Of a DNA stretch of 64,000 bases, positions 51,906-62,565 are shown piece after piece. The DNA is from Paracoccus sp. (in: a-proteobacteria) (GTDB lineage Bacteria; Pseudomonadota; Alphaproteobacteria; Rhodobacterales; Rhodobacteraceae). Position numbers and translations under genes: made by a program. The notes under the pieces were generated by a model, which made no database searches, was not told the origin of the DNA, and worked only from the letters and a program-made list of their open reading frames with translations. Position 1 is the first letter of the stretch. The number at the start of each line of letters is the position of its first letter. Location: assembly GCF_030538495.1 (NCBI RefSeq), contig NZ_JAUNTW010000013.1, positions 1 to 64,000 of the forward strand, written 5' to 3'.

Positions 51906-52735
51906 CGGCCCGCCATGGCGCGCAGGCGCGCGATGCGTTCTTCGGTCGGGGGGTGGGTGGTGAACAGCCGATCCACCCGCATCGCGTGCAGCGGGTTAAT
52001 GATGAACATCGCCGCCGATGCCGGGTTTTTTTCCGCCGGGACATTCACCGTCCGCCCCGCCAGTTGCGAAATGCGGTTCAGCGCCGATGCAAGCGCCAGA
52101 GGCTGCCCGCAAATTTCGGCGCCGGTCGCGTCGGCTTCGTATTCCCGCGCGCGCGAGATCGCCATTTGCACCATCGTCGCGGCCAGCGGTGCCAGAATCA
52201 TCGCGACAATCGCGCCGATCCCCCCGCCGCGATTGTCGCGGCTGCCCGAAAACATCAGCATATTGCCCATCATCGAAATCGCCCCGGCCATCGTCGCCGT
52301 CACGGTCATGGTTAACGTGTCGCGGTGTTTGATATGGGCCAGTTCATGCGCAATCACGCCGGCGATTTCGTCGCGGTTCAGGCCGCGCATTAACCCTTGG
52401 GTCACCGCGACGGCAGCGTTTTCGGGGTTGCGCCCGGTGGCAAAGGCATTGGGCTGTTCGGTCGGCAGCAGATACAGCTTTGGCATCGGCAGGTTCGCGC
52501 GCTGCGCCAGCTCTGCGGTCATCGCATAGAGATCGCCCCCCTGCTGAGGTGACAACTCGACCGCACCCTGTTGATTCAGCATCATTTTATCGCTGTTCCA
52601 CCAGGTATAAAAATTCATGCCGCCCGCGATCAGCAACGCCATCATCGCGCCGCCCGAGCCGCCCAGCATCGCGCCCAGCCCCATTAACAGCGCGGTCATC
52701 CCCGCCATTAACACAAAAACCCGCGTATTTCCCAT
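51902..52735 (-). CDS. htpX: Membrane-bound zinc protease HtpX
   Basis: A 277-residue M48 protease of the inner membrane that removes misfolded membrane proteins. It has two N-terminal hydrophobic segments, the zinc motif HExxH in [16 protein letters not shown], two further hydrophobic segments and the third ligand Glu in [12 protein letters not shown]. The ATG at 52735 follows AAGGGGGCG and begins the typical [12 protein letters not shown]; the extension to 52762 is rejected. It sits between ruvA and ruvB, 10 bases after ruvA. Confidence 0.94.
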   Translation of the reverse strand: MGNTRVFVLMAGMTALLMGLGAMLGGSGGAMMALLIAGGMNFYTWWNSDKMMLNQQGAVELSPQQGGDLYAMTAELAQRANLPMPKLYLLPTEQPNAFATGRNPENAAVAVTQGLMRGLNRDEIAGVIAHELAHIKHRDTLTMTVTATMAGAISMMGNMLMFSGSRDNRGGGIGAIVAMILAPLAATMVQMAISRAREYEADATGAEICGQPLALASALNRISQLAGRTVNVPAEKNPASAAMFIINPLHAMRVDRLFTTHPPTEERIARLRAMAGR

Positions 52736-52745
52736 AAACGCCCCC

Positions 52746-53405
52746 TTAATCCTTTGGCGCAAGCAACCGCAGCGCCGCGCGGATTAACGCGGGCGTGGGG
52801 GCATCGGGTTCCGTGGCCTGCGCCTGCGCCACGGCGGACGCCGCCTGTGACGGACCATAGCCCAGATTCGACAGCGCCGACAGGGCGTCGGCCATGGCGT
52901 TGTTGTCGGGCGCGCGGGCCGGGCTCACCGGGATCGGCGTGGGGGCGTCGCCCGTGTCGATCAGCCCGGCATCAACGGTCAGCGCGCCGCCAATCGCCAT
53001 CACGGACGGCGCTTTATCCTTCAATTCCAGCACGATACGTTGCGCCAGTTTGGGGCCGACGCCGTTTGCCTTGCGCACCGTGGACCAATCGCCCAGCGCA
53101 ATCGCGCGGCCCAGACCCTCGGGCCCCAGCGTTCCCAGAATCGCCAGCGACACCTTGGCCCCTACGCCCTGAACGCTGGTCAACAGCCGGTGCCATTCCT
53201 TTTCCAGCATGGTGGGAAAGCCGAACAGTTGCAGCAAATCTTCGCGCACGGCCAGTTCGGTGTATAACGCGACCGCCTGCCCGGCGGGGGGCAGCGCCGC
53301 CGCCGTGCGTTCGCTGACATGCACGATATAGCCCACGCCGCGCACGTCGATCAGAACATGGTCATTGGCCCGGTGCAGAATCACCCCCGCGATGCGTCCG
53401 ATCAT
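52746..53405 (-). CDS. ruvA: Holliday junction DNA-binding protein RuvA
   Basis: RuvA tetramers hold the Holliday junction for RuvB. The 219-residue protein starts [20 protein letters not shown] (OB-fold domain I). The helix-hairpin-helix regions are [17 protein letters not shown] and [20 protein letters not shown] flexible linker and the RuvB-binding domain III with [17 protein letters not shown] follow. It overlaps ruvC by ATGA. Confidence 0.96.
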   Translation of the reverse strand: MIGRIAGVILHRANDHVLIDVRGVGYIVHVSERTAAALPPAGQAVALYTELAVREDLLQLFGFPTMLEKEWHRLLTSVQGVGAKVSLAILGTLGPEGLGRAIALGDWSTVRKANGVGPKLAQRIVLELKDKAPSVMAIGGALTVDAGLIDTGDAPTPIPVSPARAPDNNAMADALSALSNLGYGPSQAASAVAQAQATEPDAPTPALIRAALRLLAPKD

Positions 53406-53899
53406 GCCGCCCCCGAAATCCGCAGATTGCGGCCCTGCAAATGGCGGGCGTGGCAGATCGCAATCGCCAATGCATCCGCCGCATCCGCGCTGTCAAACCG
53501 CACCCCGGCCAGTTGCAGCCGCACCATATGTTGCACCTGTTCCTTGGCCGCATGACCCACGCCGACAACGGTTTTTTTCACCGCATTGGGGGCGTATTCG
53601 CCGACGGGGATTCCCGCCTCGGCCGGGGCTAACAGCGCAATCCCGCGCGCCTGACCCAGTTTCAGCGTGCCGGTTGCGTCTTTGTTGACAAAGGTTTGTT
53701 CAACCGCCGCCGCATCCGGGGCGTGGGTCGCAATGACCGCGCACAGCCCGCGAAACAGCGCCGACAACCGCGCGCCCAGATCCTGCGCGCTGTCGGAATG
53801 GATCACGCCATTCGCGATATGATGCAGCCGGGGACCATCCACAGCGATGACCCCCCAGCCCATATTGCGCAAACCGGGATCAATGCCCAGAACCTTCAT
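53402..53899 (-). CDS. ruvC: Holliday junction endonuclease RuvC
   Basis: The 165-residue RNase H-fold nuclease cuts Holliday junctions. Its acidic active site is seen in [25 protein letters not shown] and the C-terminal [15 protein letters not shown]. The ATG at 53899 follows AAAAAAGGGGGCAGC, and the in-frame extension to 53941 has none of the family pattern. It opens the ruvC-ruvA-htpX-ruvB unit, where each junction overlaps or nearly abuts. Confidence 0.96.
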   Translation of the reverse strand: MKVLGIDPGLRNMGWGVIAVDGPRLHHIANGVIHSDSAQDLGARLSALFRGLCAVIATHAPDAAAVEQTFVNKDATGTLKLGQARGIALLAPAEAGIPVGEYAPNAVKKTVVGVGHAAKEQVQHMVRLQLAGVRFDSADAADALAIAICHARHLQGRNLRISGAA

Positions 53900-53951
53900 G
53901 CTGCCCCCTTTTTTCGCAGCATTAGCACAAAGCGCGAACAAAAACCAAGCC

Positions 53952-56900
53952 CTATTCCTCGGTCACGTCCAGAACGCCGGGGACGGCGCGCAGGGCCTGA
54001 CGCACGGCGGTGGTCAGCGGCGCGTCGTCGGCAACCTGTATTTCGATAACCATATCATCTTGTTGCAGGCGCAGGACGATGGGGCCTTTGCTGCGTTCGG
54101 GGACGATGACCTGATCTTTGATCCGGGTCAGAACCTCGGCCACGCGGGCAATTGTGTCGTGATGTTGCAATTCCACCGACAACTGCCCCGCGCCCGCATC
54201 CGCGATCACGTCATCCAGCAGCCCCACGGTGTTGGCCAGCATTTTGACCTGATCGCCCGATGGTTCGACCTTGACCTGCAACACGACGTTTTGCCCCGGT
54301 TCCAGCATGTCGCGGCTGGCGTTCAGCAGGTCGGAAAACAGCGTGACTTCGTAAAGGCCGGTCGGGTCGGACAGGCTGACAAATGCGTATTGCGTGCCTT
54401 TGGCGGATTTGCGTTCCATCCGCGCGGCCACGGTTCCGGCGATAAAGGCGATCATCGGACCGCCCGCCGATTCCGCCGTGATTTCGGCCAGCGTCTGCAC
54501 CCGTTTGCGGCGCAGCGCGGGCAGGTAATCATCCAGCGGATGCCCGGACAGGTAAAAACCGATGGCCTTATGTTCTTCGCCCAGCTTTTCGGCGGGCAAC
54601 CAAATCCCGACCAAAGGCTGACGGGGGGGCGGCAAATCCTCGCCCCCGCCGAACAGCGAATTCTGCGCCGACCCCGCCTGTTCCTGCACCGCCGCGGAAT
54701 AGGCGACAAGCGCGTCCAGCATTTTCAGCACCCGCGCGCGGTTGTCATCCAACAGGTCAAACGCCCCGGCCCGCGCCAGCATTTCCAGCGGGCGCTTGCC
54801 CACGCGTCGCATATCCACGCGGCGGGCAAAGTCGTTCAGATCGGTGAACGGCACGCCCCCCCGCGCGTCATGGATCAGCCGCATGGCGTCCAGACCGACG
54901 CCTTTCAGCGCGCCCAAAGCGTAATGGATGCGCCCCTGATGAACGGTGAATTTCGGCGCGGATCGGTTGACGCAGGGGGGGACAATTTCAATCCCCATGC
55001 GGTCCACCTCGCGTTTATAGACCGCCAGCTTGTCCGTCAGGTGAATATCGCAGTTCATCACCGCGGCCATAAATTCGACCGGATGGTTCGCCTTGAGCCA
55101 TGCGGTTTGATACGACACCACGGCATAGGCCGCCGCGTGGGATTTGTTGAACCCGTAATTCGCGAATTTTTCCAGCAGGTCGAACACCTCGCCCGCTTTC
55201 TTTTCCGGCACGTTGTTGGCGACCGCGCCTTGCACGAATTTCGGGCGTTCCTTGGCCATTTCTTCGGCGATTTTTTTGCCCATGGCGCGGCGCAACAGGT
55301 CAGCCCCGCCCAGAGAATAGCCCGCCATGACCTGCGCAATCTGCATCACCTGTTCCTGATACACGATGATGCCCTGCGTTTCGGCAAGGATATGGTCGAT
55401 GCTGGGATGGATGGATTCCAGATCGCGCAGTCCGTTCTTGACCTCGCAATAGGTCGGGATGTTTTCCATTGGACCGGGGCGATACAGGGCGACCAGCGCC
55501 ACGATGTCCTCGATACAGGTCGGGCGCATCCGGCGCAGCGCGTCCATCATGCCGCTGGATTCCACCTGAAACACTGCCACCGTGCGGGCCGATGCGAACA
55601 GGTCGTAGCTGGGCTTGTCATCCAGCGGGATGGCGTTGATCTGATTTTCCGCGCCCTCGGGCGGGTCATACAGGCGGCGGCCATCGGCGGCGATATGCAG
55701 CGCCCGGCCACCGCCGTTAATCAGATCGACGGCGTTTTGAATGACGGTCAGGGTTTTCAGGCCCAGAAAGTCGAATTTGACCAGCCCGGCCTGTTCAACC
55801 CATTTCATATTGAACTGAGTCGCCGGCATATCCGATGCCGGATCGCGATACAGCGGCACCAGCTGATCCAGCGGGCGGTCGCCAATCACCACCCCGGCGG
55901 CATGGGTGGATGCGTTGCGATACAGACCCTCAAGCTGTTCGGCGTAATCCAGCAGGCGGGCGACGACTTCTTCGCGGGCGGCTTCGCGCAGGCGGGGTTC
56001 GTCGGCGCGGGCCTTGGTGATGCTGACGGGTTTCACCCCCTCGACCGGGATCATCTTGGACAGGCGATCCACCTGACCGAAGGGCATCTGCAACACCCGG
56101 CCCACATCGCGCACGGCGGCCTTGGACAGCAGCGCGCCAAAGGTGATGATCTGCCCGACCTTATCCGCGCCGTATTTGTCCTGAACGTAACGGATCACCT
56201 CTTCCCGGCGATCCATGCAAAAATCGATGTCGAAATCCGGCATCGACACCCGTTCGGGGTTCAAAAACCGTTCAAACAGCAGGCTGTAACGCAGCGGGTC
56301 AATATCGGTGATCGTCAGCGCATAGGCGACCAGAGACCCGGCCCCCGACCCCCGCCCCGGCCCCACCGGGATGTCGTGATCCTTGGCCCATTTGATGAAG
56401 TCCGCCACGATCAGGAAATAGCCCGGAAAGCCCATCTGGACGATAATATCCAGTTCAAATTCCAGCCGTTTTTCGTATTCCTCGACGCTGACGGCATGGG
56501 GGATCACGGCCAGACGATCGGCCAGACCGGCGCGGGCCTGACGGCGCAGTTCGTCCACCTCATCATCGGCAAATTTGGGCAGGATGGGTTTGTGTTTGCT
56601 GACCGCGAATGCGCAACGGCGGGCGATTTCAACGGTGTTGTCAATCGCTTCGGGCAGGTCGGCGAACAGAACGATCATGTCCTGTTCGGATTTGAAATAA
56701 TGTTCCGGCGTCAGGCGACGGCGCGGCTGCGGCTGATCGACATAGGCTTTGTCCGCGATGCAAATCAGGGCGTCATGCGCCTCATACATGGATGGTTTGG
56801 GGAAATAGACGTCATTCGTGGCGACCAGAGGCAGTTCTTTGGCATAGGCCAGATCAATCAGCCCGCCTTCGGAGGCCGCTTCCGCCGCCATCAGCGCGCC

Positions 56901-57416
56901 GTTTTCGTCATGGTGGCGCTGCAATTCGATATACAGGCGCGTGGGGAACATCGCGGCCAGCCGGTCGGCCAGCGACGCCGCCGCATCGGCCCGCCCCTGC
57001 GCGATCAACACCCCCAACGGCCCAAGCGCGCCCCCGGTCAGGCAGATCAGCCCGTCGCTGCGTTCCGCCAATTCGTCCAGCGTCACATGCGGCAGCGATC
57101 CGTCGCTGCGCAGATACAAACACGACGACAGCGCCATCAGGTTCAGCCACCCCGCCTGATTCTGCGCCAGCAGCACCACCGGCCCGGTGGCATCGGCCTG
57201 CAAGGTGACCTGACATCCGATAATGGGCTGCACGCCCTTATCCATTGATTTCACGCTGAATTCCAACGCGGCAAACATCGCGTTGGTATCGGTCAGGGCC
57301 ACGGCGGGCATCCCGGCTTCGGCGGCCAAGGCGGGCAGTTTGCCAACGGGAATCGCACCTTCCAGCAAGGAATGTTCGGAATGGGTGCGCAGGTGAATGA
57401 ATCGGGGGGCTGTCAT
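53952..57416 (-). CDS. dnaE: DNA polymerase III subunit alpha
   Basis: The 1154-residue replicative polymerase has the N-terminal PHP domain ([20 protein letters not shown]), the catalytic palm with the aspartates in [17 protein letters not shown], the fingers with [14 protein letters not shown], and the C-terminal helix-hairpin-helix and OB-fold ([16 protein letters not shown]). It is the DnaE1-type main polymerase. An in-frame GTG two codons upstream is an alternative start; the ATG matches the family. It lies upstream of ruvC on the same strand with a gap of 52 bases. Confidence 0.97.
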   Translation of the reverse strand: MTAPRFIHLRTHSEHSLLEGAIPVGKLPALAAEAGMPAVALTDTNAMFAALEFSVKSMDKGVQPIIGCQVTLQADATGPVVLLAQNQAGWLNLMALSSCLYLRSDGSLPHVTLDELAERSDGLICLTGGALGPLGVLIAQGRADAAASLADRLAAMFPTRLYIELQRHHDENGALMAAEAASEGGLIDLAYAKELPLVATNDVYFPKPSMYEAHDALICIADKAYVDQPQPRRRLTPEHYFKSEQDMIVLFADLPEAIDNTVEIARRCAFAVSKHKPILPKFADDEVDELRRQARAGLADRLAVIPHAVSVEEYEKRLEFELDIIVQMGFPGYFLIVADFIKWAKDHDIPVGPGRGSGAGSLVAYALTITDIDPLRYSLLFERFLNPERVSMPDFDIDFCMDRREEVIRYVQDKYGADKVGQIITFGALLSKAAVRDVGRVLQMPFGQVDRLSKMIPVEGVKPVSITKARADEPRLREAAREEVVARLLDYAEQLEGLYRNASTHAAGVVIGDRPLDQLVPLYRDPASDMPATQFNMKWVEQAGLVKFDFLGLKTLTVIQNAVDLINGGGRALHIAADGRRLYDPPEGAENQINAIPLDDKPSYDLFASARTVAVFQVESSGMMDALRRMRPTCIEDIVALVALYRPGPMENIPTYCEVKNGLRDLESIHPSIDHILAETQGIIVYQEQVMQIAQVMAGYSLGGADLLRRAMGKKIAEEMAKERPKFVQGAVANNVPEKKAGEVFDLLEKFANYGFNKSHAAAYAVVSYQTAWLKANHPVEFMAAVMNCDIHLTDKLAVYKREVDRMGIEIVPPCVNRSAPKFTVHQGRIHYALGALKGVGLDAMRLIHDARGGVPFTDLNDFARRVDMRRVGKRPLEMLARAGAFDLLDDNRARVLKMLDALVAYSAAVQEQAGSAQNSLFGGGEDLPPPRQPLVGIWLPAEKLGEEHKAIGFYLSGHPLDDYLPALRRKRVQTLAEITAESAGGPMIAFIAGTVAARMERKSAKGTQYAFVSLSDPTGLYEVTLFSDLLNASRDMLEPGQNVVLQVKVEPSGDQVKMLANTVGLLDDVIADAGAGQLSVELQHHDTIARVAEVLTRIKDQVIVPERSKGPIVLRLQQDDMVIEIQVADDAPLTTAVRQALRAVPGVLDVTEE

Positions 57417-57532
57417 TGGCACAGTTTGCCCGCCCCTGTTCCTAAGTTCAATTGCCCCCAGTGACGGTTCCGCGTAAAGGGTGCAGACCGCTGAAATTTT
57501 TACGGGCCACCCGCCCCCGCATGAGGCACGAC

Positions 57533-57994
57533 ATGGGCGTCACAATTCGCGATTTGCACCCCACAGACCGCGCCGCATGGGGCGGGCTGTATCGCGGCTA
57601 TCACGAATTTTATGACCGCGCCGACCTGCCGGGGACGTTTTTCGACGCCTGTTTTGACCGCCTGATCGCGCGGAAAGACGCTGATTTTCGTGGGCTGGTC
57701 GCGGATCGGGGGGGCGAACTGGTCGGGCTGGTGCATTTCGTGTTCCACCCCAATCTGTGGCGCCCCGAAGGCGTCTGTTACCTGCAAGACCTGTTCACCG
57801 CCCCCGCCGCGCGCGGTCAGGGCGTGGGCGCGGCGCTGATTCGCGCCACCTATGACGCGGCGGACGCGGCCGGGGTGCCGTCCGTTTACTGGATGACGGC
57901 GGAAAACAATTATGCGGGGCGGATGCTCTATGACCGGGTGGGCGTGAAAACGCCGTTCATCCGATACAACCGCCCGGCGGGGGAAGCGCGATGA
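57533..57994 (+). CDS. GNAT family N-acetyltransferase
   Basis: A 153-residue acetyltransferase with the acetyl-CoA-binding motif in LFTAPAARGQGVGAALIRAT (the RGxGxG/A type) and the later YWMTAENNYAGRMLYDRVG segment. Its substrate is unknown. The ATG at 57533 is preferred because GAGG lies six bases before it; an ATG four codons earlier is possible. The stop overlaps the start of the BMP-type ABC ATPase gene (ATGA), so it is probably the first gene of that operon and may acetylate an imported compound, which is speculation. Confidence 0.87.
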   Translation: MGVTIRDLHPTDRAAWGGLYRGYHEFYDRADLPGTFFDACFDRLIARKDADFRGLVADRGGELVGLVHFVFHPNLWRPEGVCYLQDLFTAPAARGQGVGAALIRATYDAADAAGVPSVYWMTAENNYAGRMLYDRVGVKTPFIRYNRPAGEAR

Positions 57995-59505
57995 CCCCGA
58001 TTTTTCAGGCCCTGCGGCTGGGCAAATCCTATCCCGGCGTGCGCGCCAATGACGACGTGTCGTTCAACGTGGCGCGGGGGGAAATTCACGCACTGCTGGG
58101 CGAAAACGGCGCGGGGAAATCGACGCTGGTTAAGATGATCTATGGACTGGTGCGGCCCGATCAGGGGCATATGATGCTGGGCGGCGCGCTGCACGCGCCA
58201 TCCGATCCGCGCGCCGCCCGCGCCGCAGGCGTCGCCATGGTGTTTCAGCACTTTTCCCTGTTTGACGCGATGACGGTGGCGGAAAACATCGCGCTTGGGC
58301 TGGAAAACCCGCCCGCAAGGCGCGCCTTGGCGGCGCAGATCAGCCGGGTCAGCCATGACTTTGGCCTGCCTCTGAACCCCGCGCGGCGCATCGTCACCCT
58401 GTCCGCCGGCGAACGCCAACGGGTCGAGATCATCCGCTGTCTGCTGCAAAACCCGCGCCTGCTGATCATGGACGAACCCACCAGCGTTCTGACCCCGCAA
58501 GAGGCCGACCTGCTGTTCGCCACCCTGCGCAAGCTGGCCGATCAGGGAACATCCATCCTGTATATCAGCCACAAACTGGACGAAATCCGCAGCCATTGCG
58601 ACCGCGCCACGATCCTGCGCCATGGCCGCGTGGTGGCCAGTTGCGACCCCCGCACCCATTCCGCGCGCGACTTGGCGGCGCTGATGGTGGGCGGCGATAT
58701 GCCGGTGGTGGATCGGTCAGGGCGCGTGGCGGGCGATCCGGTGCTGACCGTCACCGCCCTGTCGCAACCCGCCCCGACCGCCGAAGGCATGGCCCTGCGC
58801 GACATATCCCTGACCCTGCGCGCGGGCGAGATTTTGGGCATCGGCGGCGTCGCGGGCAATGGTCAGGATGAATTGCTGGCCGCGCTGTCGGGCGAAACGC
58901 GCAGCGACCCCGGTGTGATCACGCTGAACGGCGCGGATTTGGGCGCGCTCGGCCCCCGCCGCCGCCGCGCCGCCGGTCTGCACACCGCCCCCGAAGATCG
59001 TCTGGGCCACGCCGCCGTTCCCGATTTCAGCCTGACCGAAAACACGCTGCTGACCGCCGCCCCGCGTCAGGGGCTGATCCGAGGCGGGATGATCGACCGC
59101 GCCGCCGCGCGCCGCTTTGCCGAAACCATCATCACCGAATTTGACGTGCGCACCCCCGGCCCCGATGCCCATGCCCGCGCGCTGTCCGGGGGCAATCTGC
59201 AAAAATTCGTCATCGGCCGCGAAGTGTTGCAGGCCCCCCGCGTGCTGGTCGTGAACCAGCCGACTTGGGGCGTCGATGCGGGTGCTGCTGCGGCGGTGCG
59301 GCAATCGCTGCTGGATTTGGCGGCCAAGGGCGCGGGCGTCATCGTCATCAGTCAGGATCTGGATGAATTGATTGAACTCTCTGACCGTTTTTGCGCCCTG
59401 AACGATGGCCGCTTGTCCGAACCCCAACCCACGCCGGGGCTGACGCTGGATCAGATCGGGCTGATGCTGGGCGGCGCCGAGGCCCGCGAAGGAACGCCGC
59501 TATGA
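57991..59505 (+). CDS. BMP-type ABC importer ATP-binding protein (two domains)
   Basis: The 504-residue protein contains two ATPase domains in tandem. The first has Walker A ALLGENGAGKSTLVKMIYG and Walker B LLIMDEPTSVLTPQEADLL. The second, from about residue 260, has a degenerate Walker A (IGGVAGNGQDELLAALSG), the signature ALSGGNLQKFVIGRE and Walker B VLVVNQPTWGVDAGA. This arrangement is typical of nucleoside/ribose-type importers such as YufO and RbsA. It overlaps the GNAT gene and the following permease gene by ATGA. Confidence 0.93.
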   Translation: MTPIFQALRLGKSYPGVRANDDVSFNVARGEIHALLGENGAGKSTLVKMIYGLVRPDQGHMMLGGALHAPSDPRAARAAGVAMVFQHFSLFDAMTVAENIALGLENPPARRALAAQISRVSHDFGLPLNPARRIVTLSAGERQRVEIIRCLLQNPRLLIMDEPTSVLTPQEADLLFATLRKLADQGTSILYISHKLDEIRSHCDRATILRHGRVVASCDPRTHSARDLAALMVGGDMPVVDRSGRVAGDPVLTVTALSQPAPTAEGMALRDISLTLRAGEILGIGGVAGNGQDELLAALSGETRSDPGVITLNGADLGALGPRRRRAAGLHTAPEDRLGHAAVPDFSLTENTLLTAAPRQGLIRGGMIDRAAARRFAETIITEFDVRTPGPDAHARALSGGNLQKFVIGREVLQAPRVLVVNQPTWGVDAGAAAAVRQSLLDLAAKGAGVIVISQDLDELIELSDRFCALNDGRLSEPQPTPGLTLDQIGLMLGGAEAREGTPL

Positions 59506-60575
59506 TCCGCCTGATCCCCCGCACCGACACGCCGCTGATCTGGCAAATCGCCACGCCCATTCTGGCGGTGCTGGCCACGATGCTGACGGGCGGGCTGTTG
59601 TTCGCGCTGATGGGCTTTGACCCCGTGGCCGCGATCCGCACGATTTTCTGGGATCCGCTGTTCGGCCCCGCCGCCAGCTATTCCCGCCCGCAATTGCTGG
59701 TCAAAGCCGCACCGCTGATCCTGATCGCCTCCGGTCTGGCGGTCGGGTTCCGCGCCGGCATCTGGAACATCGGGGCCGAGGGGCAATACATCATCGGCGG
59801 CATCTGCGGCGCGGGCGTGGCCTTGGCGGCCTATCCGTCGGCGGGGATGTGGATTTTCCCCGCCATGGTGCTGGCCGGAGCGGTCGGCGGCTGGGCCTGG
59901 GGCATGATCCCCGCGATGCTGCGCAACTGGTTCGGCGCGTCGGAAATTCTGGTGTCGCTGATGCTGGTCTATGTCGCGCAGCGGGTGGCGGCGTGGATGG
60001 CGTTCGGCCCGATGCGCAACCCCGAAGGGTTCGGCTTTCCCGGTTCGCGCAATTTGCAGCAATACCCGCCCGCCGCCAATCCCGAACTGATCGCTGGCAC
60101 CGGCGCGCATTGGGGCGTCGTGGCGGCGGCTCTGGCGGTTCTGGCGACATGGGTTTTGATGTCGCGCCATATTCGCGGCTTTCACATCCGCACCGCAGGC
60201 ATCGCGCCCCGCGCCGCGCGCTTCGCCGGGGTCCGCCCCGCAACGCTGGTCGCGTTCTGTCTGGGCCTGTCGGGCGCGCTTGCGGGCCTTGCCGGTCTGT
60301 TCGAGGTCGCAGGCCCCGCCGGTCAGATCACCGATAAATTCGGCGTGGGTTACGGGTTCACGGCGATCATCGTGGCCTTTCTGGGGCGGCTGCATCCGGC
60401 GGGGATTCTGCTGGCGGGGCTGCTGCTGGCGCTGACCTATATCGGGGGGGAACTGGCGCAGCTGATGCTGTCCCTGCCCGCCGCCACCGTGCAGGTGTTC
60501 CAAGGGATGCTGCTGTTTTTCCTGCTGGGGTTTGACCTGCTGACCCGGTATCGCATTGAATGGGGCGCGAAATGA
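59502..60575 (+). CDS. BMP-type ABC importer permease (first subunit)
   Basis: A 357-residue inner-membrane protein with about ten hydrophobic segments, of the YufP/branched-chain-permease-like family. It shows LVKAAPLILIASGLAVGFRA, then GIWNIGAEGQYIIGGICGAG and the coupling region FHIRTAGIAPRAARFAGVRP. The start ATG overlaps the ATPase stop, with GAAGGAACGCCGCT before it. It pairs with the second permease, whose start overlaps its stop. Confidence 0.92.
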   Translation: MIRLIPRTDTPLIWQIATPILAVLATMLTGGLLFALMGFDPVAAIRTIFWDPLFGPAASYSRPQLLVKAAPLILIASGLAVGFRAGIWNIGAEGQYIIGGICGAGVALAAYPSAGMWIFPAMVLAGAVGGWAWGMIPAMLRNWFGASEILVSLMLVYVAQRVAAWMAFGPMRNPEGFGFPGSRNLQQYPPAANPELIAGTGAHWGVVAAALAVLATWVLMSRHIRGFHIRTAGIAPRAARFAGVRPATLVAFCLGLSGALAGLAGLFEVAGPAGQITDKFGVGYGFTAIIVAFLGRLHPAGILLAGLLLALTYIGGELAQLMLSLPAATVQVFQGMLLFFLLGFDLLTRYRIEWGAK

Positions 60576-61459
60576 TCGACCCGGTTTCTGTCTTTCTGCT
60601 GCTGTTGGCCGCTGCGACCCCCATTCTGTTCGCCGCATTGGGCGAATTGGTGGTCGAACGCGCGGGCGTCCTCAATCTGGGGGTCGAAGGCATGATGATC
60701 ACCGGCGCGCTTGCCGGTTTCGCCACAGCCTACGCCACCGGAAACCCGTTTCTGGGCTTTGCCGCCGCCGCAATCGCCGGGGCCGCGCTGTCGCTGCTGT
60801 TTGCGCTGCTGACTCAGGTGTTTCTGGCCAATCAGGTGGCATCCGGGCTGGCGCTGACGCTGTTTGGTCTGGGCGCCGCCGCCATGTTCGGCAAACCCTT
60901 CGAAGGCGTCAAGGCCCCGTCGATGCCCGCAGGCCCCGGCGGCGTGAACTGGATCGTCTGGCTGGGCCTGATCGCGGTGCCGCTGATCTGGTGGTTCCTG
61001 AACCGCAGCCGCGCCGGTCTGATCCTGCGCGCCGTGGGCGAAAACCACGACGCGGCGCACGCCTTGGGCTATCACGTCGGGCGGGTGCGGCTGGCCGCGA
61101 TTGCGTTTGGCGGTGCCATGGCCGGGATCGGCGGCGCGTTCATTTCCATCGCCACCGTCCTGCAATGGACCGAGGGCATGACCGCAGGCGCGGGCTGGAT
61201 CGCGCTTGCCATCGTGGTGTTTTCCAACTGGTCCGCGGTCGGCGTTCTGGCCGGGGCGTGGCTGTTCGGCGGCGTCACGGTGCTGCAATTGCGGCTGCAA
61301 GCGGCGGGCGTCAATGCGCCGGTGCAATTGCTGTCGATGGCCCCCTATCTGGCGACGATCATCGTTCTGGTGCTGATGTCCGCACGCCAGACATTCAGCC
61401 GCCGCGCCGGCGGTGCCGCGCCCGGTTCGCTGGGCCAGAATTTCCACGCGCTGCATTAG
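60572..61459 (+). CDS. BMP-type ABC importer permease (second subunit)
   Basis: The 295-residue inner-membrane protein shows ERAGVLNLGVEGMMITGALA near the N-terminus and the coupling region LILRAVGENHDAAHALGYHV, as in YufQ-type permeases. Its start lies inside the stop codon of the first permease gene (ATGA). With the ATPase, first permease and binding protein it makes a complete importer, most likely for nucleosides or a related purine compound, though riboflavin or other substrates are possible in this family. Confidence 0.92.
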   Translation: MIDPVSVFLLLLAAATPILFAALGELVVERAGVLNLGVEGMMITGALAGFATAYATGNPFLGFAAAAIAGAALSLLFALLTQVFLANQVASGLALTLFGLGAAAMFGKPFEGVKAPSMPAGPGGVNWIVWLGLIAVPLIWWFLNRSRAGLILRAVGENHDAAHALGYHVGRVRLAAIAFGGAMAGIGGAFISIATVLQWTEGMTAGAGWIALAIVVFSNWSAVGVLAGAWLFGGVTVLQLRLQAAGVNAPVQLLSMAPYLATIIVLVLMSARQTFSRRAGGAAPGSLGQNFHALH

Positions 61460-61482
61460 CGCCGTTTTCAACAGGAGTCCCC

Positions 61483-62556
61483 ATGAAACGCAGAACCCTG
61501 CTGGCCACCGCATCGGCCGCCCTGATCGCCCTGACCGCGCCGGTGATGGCGGATGAGCCGCTGAAGGTCGGCTTTATCTATGTCGGCCCGATTGGCGACG
61601 GCGGCTGGACCTATCAGCACGACCAAGGCCGTCTGGCGATCGAGGCCGAATATGGCGACCGCATCCAAACCAGCTATATCGAAAGCGTCCCCGAAGGCGC
61701 CGATGCCGAACGCGCCCTGATGCAATTGGCTCTGGCGGGCAACAAGATGATCTTTGCCACCAGCTTTGGGTTCATGGACGCGGTGCAGAATGTCGCCGCC
61801 CGCTTCCCCGACATCACATTTGAACACGCGACGGGCTATAAAACCGCGCCGAACGTCGCCACCTATGACGCGCGTTTCTACGAAGGCCGCGCGGTGATCG
61901 GCACCATCGCAGGCCGCATGACCGAAACGAACAAAATCGGCTATATCGGGTCGTTCCCCATCCCCGAGGTGATCCAAGGCATCAACAGCGCCTTTATCCA
62001 CGCGAAAAAGGTGAACCCCGATGCGGAAATGCGCGTCGTCTGGGTCTATAGCTGGTTCGACCCCGCAAAAGAGGCCGACGCCGCCGCCGCCCTGCTGGCC
62101 GAAGGCGTGGATGTAATCATGCAGCACACCGATTCGACCGCACCCCTGGCCAAAGCGCAAGAGGCCGGCGTGATCGCATTCGGCCAGGCCAGCGACATGG
62201 CGGCCTTTGCCCCCACCCCGCGCGTGGCGTCGATCATCGACGACTGGTCGCCCTATTATATCAAACGCGTGGGTCAGGTGCTGGACGGCACATGGGAAAG
62301 CGGCAGCAGCTGGGCCGGCATCGGCGACGGCGAAGTCGTCATCGGTGACATCACCGACGCCGTTCCTGCGGATGTAAAGGCCGAAGCCCTCGCCCTGCGC
62401 GACGCCATCGGTGCGGGCGAATACCACCCCTTCACCGGCCCGCTGAACCGCGCCGATGGGTCAGTCTGGCTGGCGGATGGCGAAACCGCATCGGATGCGG
62501 ATTTGTCCAGCATGAACTTCTATGTCGAAGGCATCACCGCGCAAATCCCGCAGTAA
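61483..62556 (+). CDS. BMP family substrate-binding protein
   Basis: The 357-residue protein has a signal peptide (MKRRTLLATASAALIALTAP, cleaved near VMADE) with no lipobox, so it should be soluble in the periplasm. The basic membrane protein (BMP/Med) pattern is clear: KVGFIYVGPIGDGGWTYQHD, FATSFGFMDAVQNVAARFPD, IGYIGSFPIPEVIQGINSA, then WVYSWFDPAKEADAAAALLA. Family members bind nucleosides such as adenosine or guanosine. The start follows AGGAGTCCCC. A mirror-type repeat follows the gene. Confidence 0.92.
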   Translation: MKRRTLLATASAALIALTAPVMADEPLKVGFIYVGPIGDGGWTYQHDQGRLAIEAEYGDRIQTSYIESVPEGADAERALMQLALAGNKMIFATSFGFMDAVQNVAARFPDITFEHATGYKTAPNVATYDARFYEGRAVIGTIAGRMTETNKIGYIGSFPIPEVIQGINSAFIHAKKVNPDAEMRVVWVYSWFDPAKEADAAAALLAEGVDVIMQHTDSTAPLAKAQEAGVIAFGQASDMAAFAPTPRVASIIDDWSPYYIKRVGQVLDGTWESGSSWAGIGDGEVVIGDITDAVPADVKAEALALRDAIGAGEYHPFTGPLNRADGSVWLADGETASDADLSSMNFYVEGITAQIPQ

Positions 62557-62565
62557 GATCAAAAC

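Noticed and set aside
53847..57248. 1133-codon plus-strand frame opposite dnaE
   Set aside because: Striking in length, but it lies wholly on the antisense of a clear DNA polymerase gene and is His/Gln/Arg-rich, as expected for a codon-bias shadow.
60556..61482. Long in-frame extension upstream of the BMP binding protein
   Set aside because: It overlaps the second permease gene; the ATG at 61483 has AGGAGT and begins a signal peptide.
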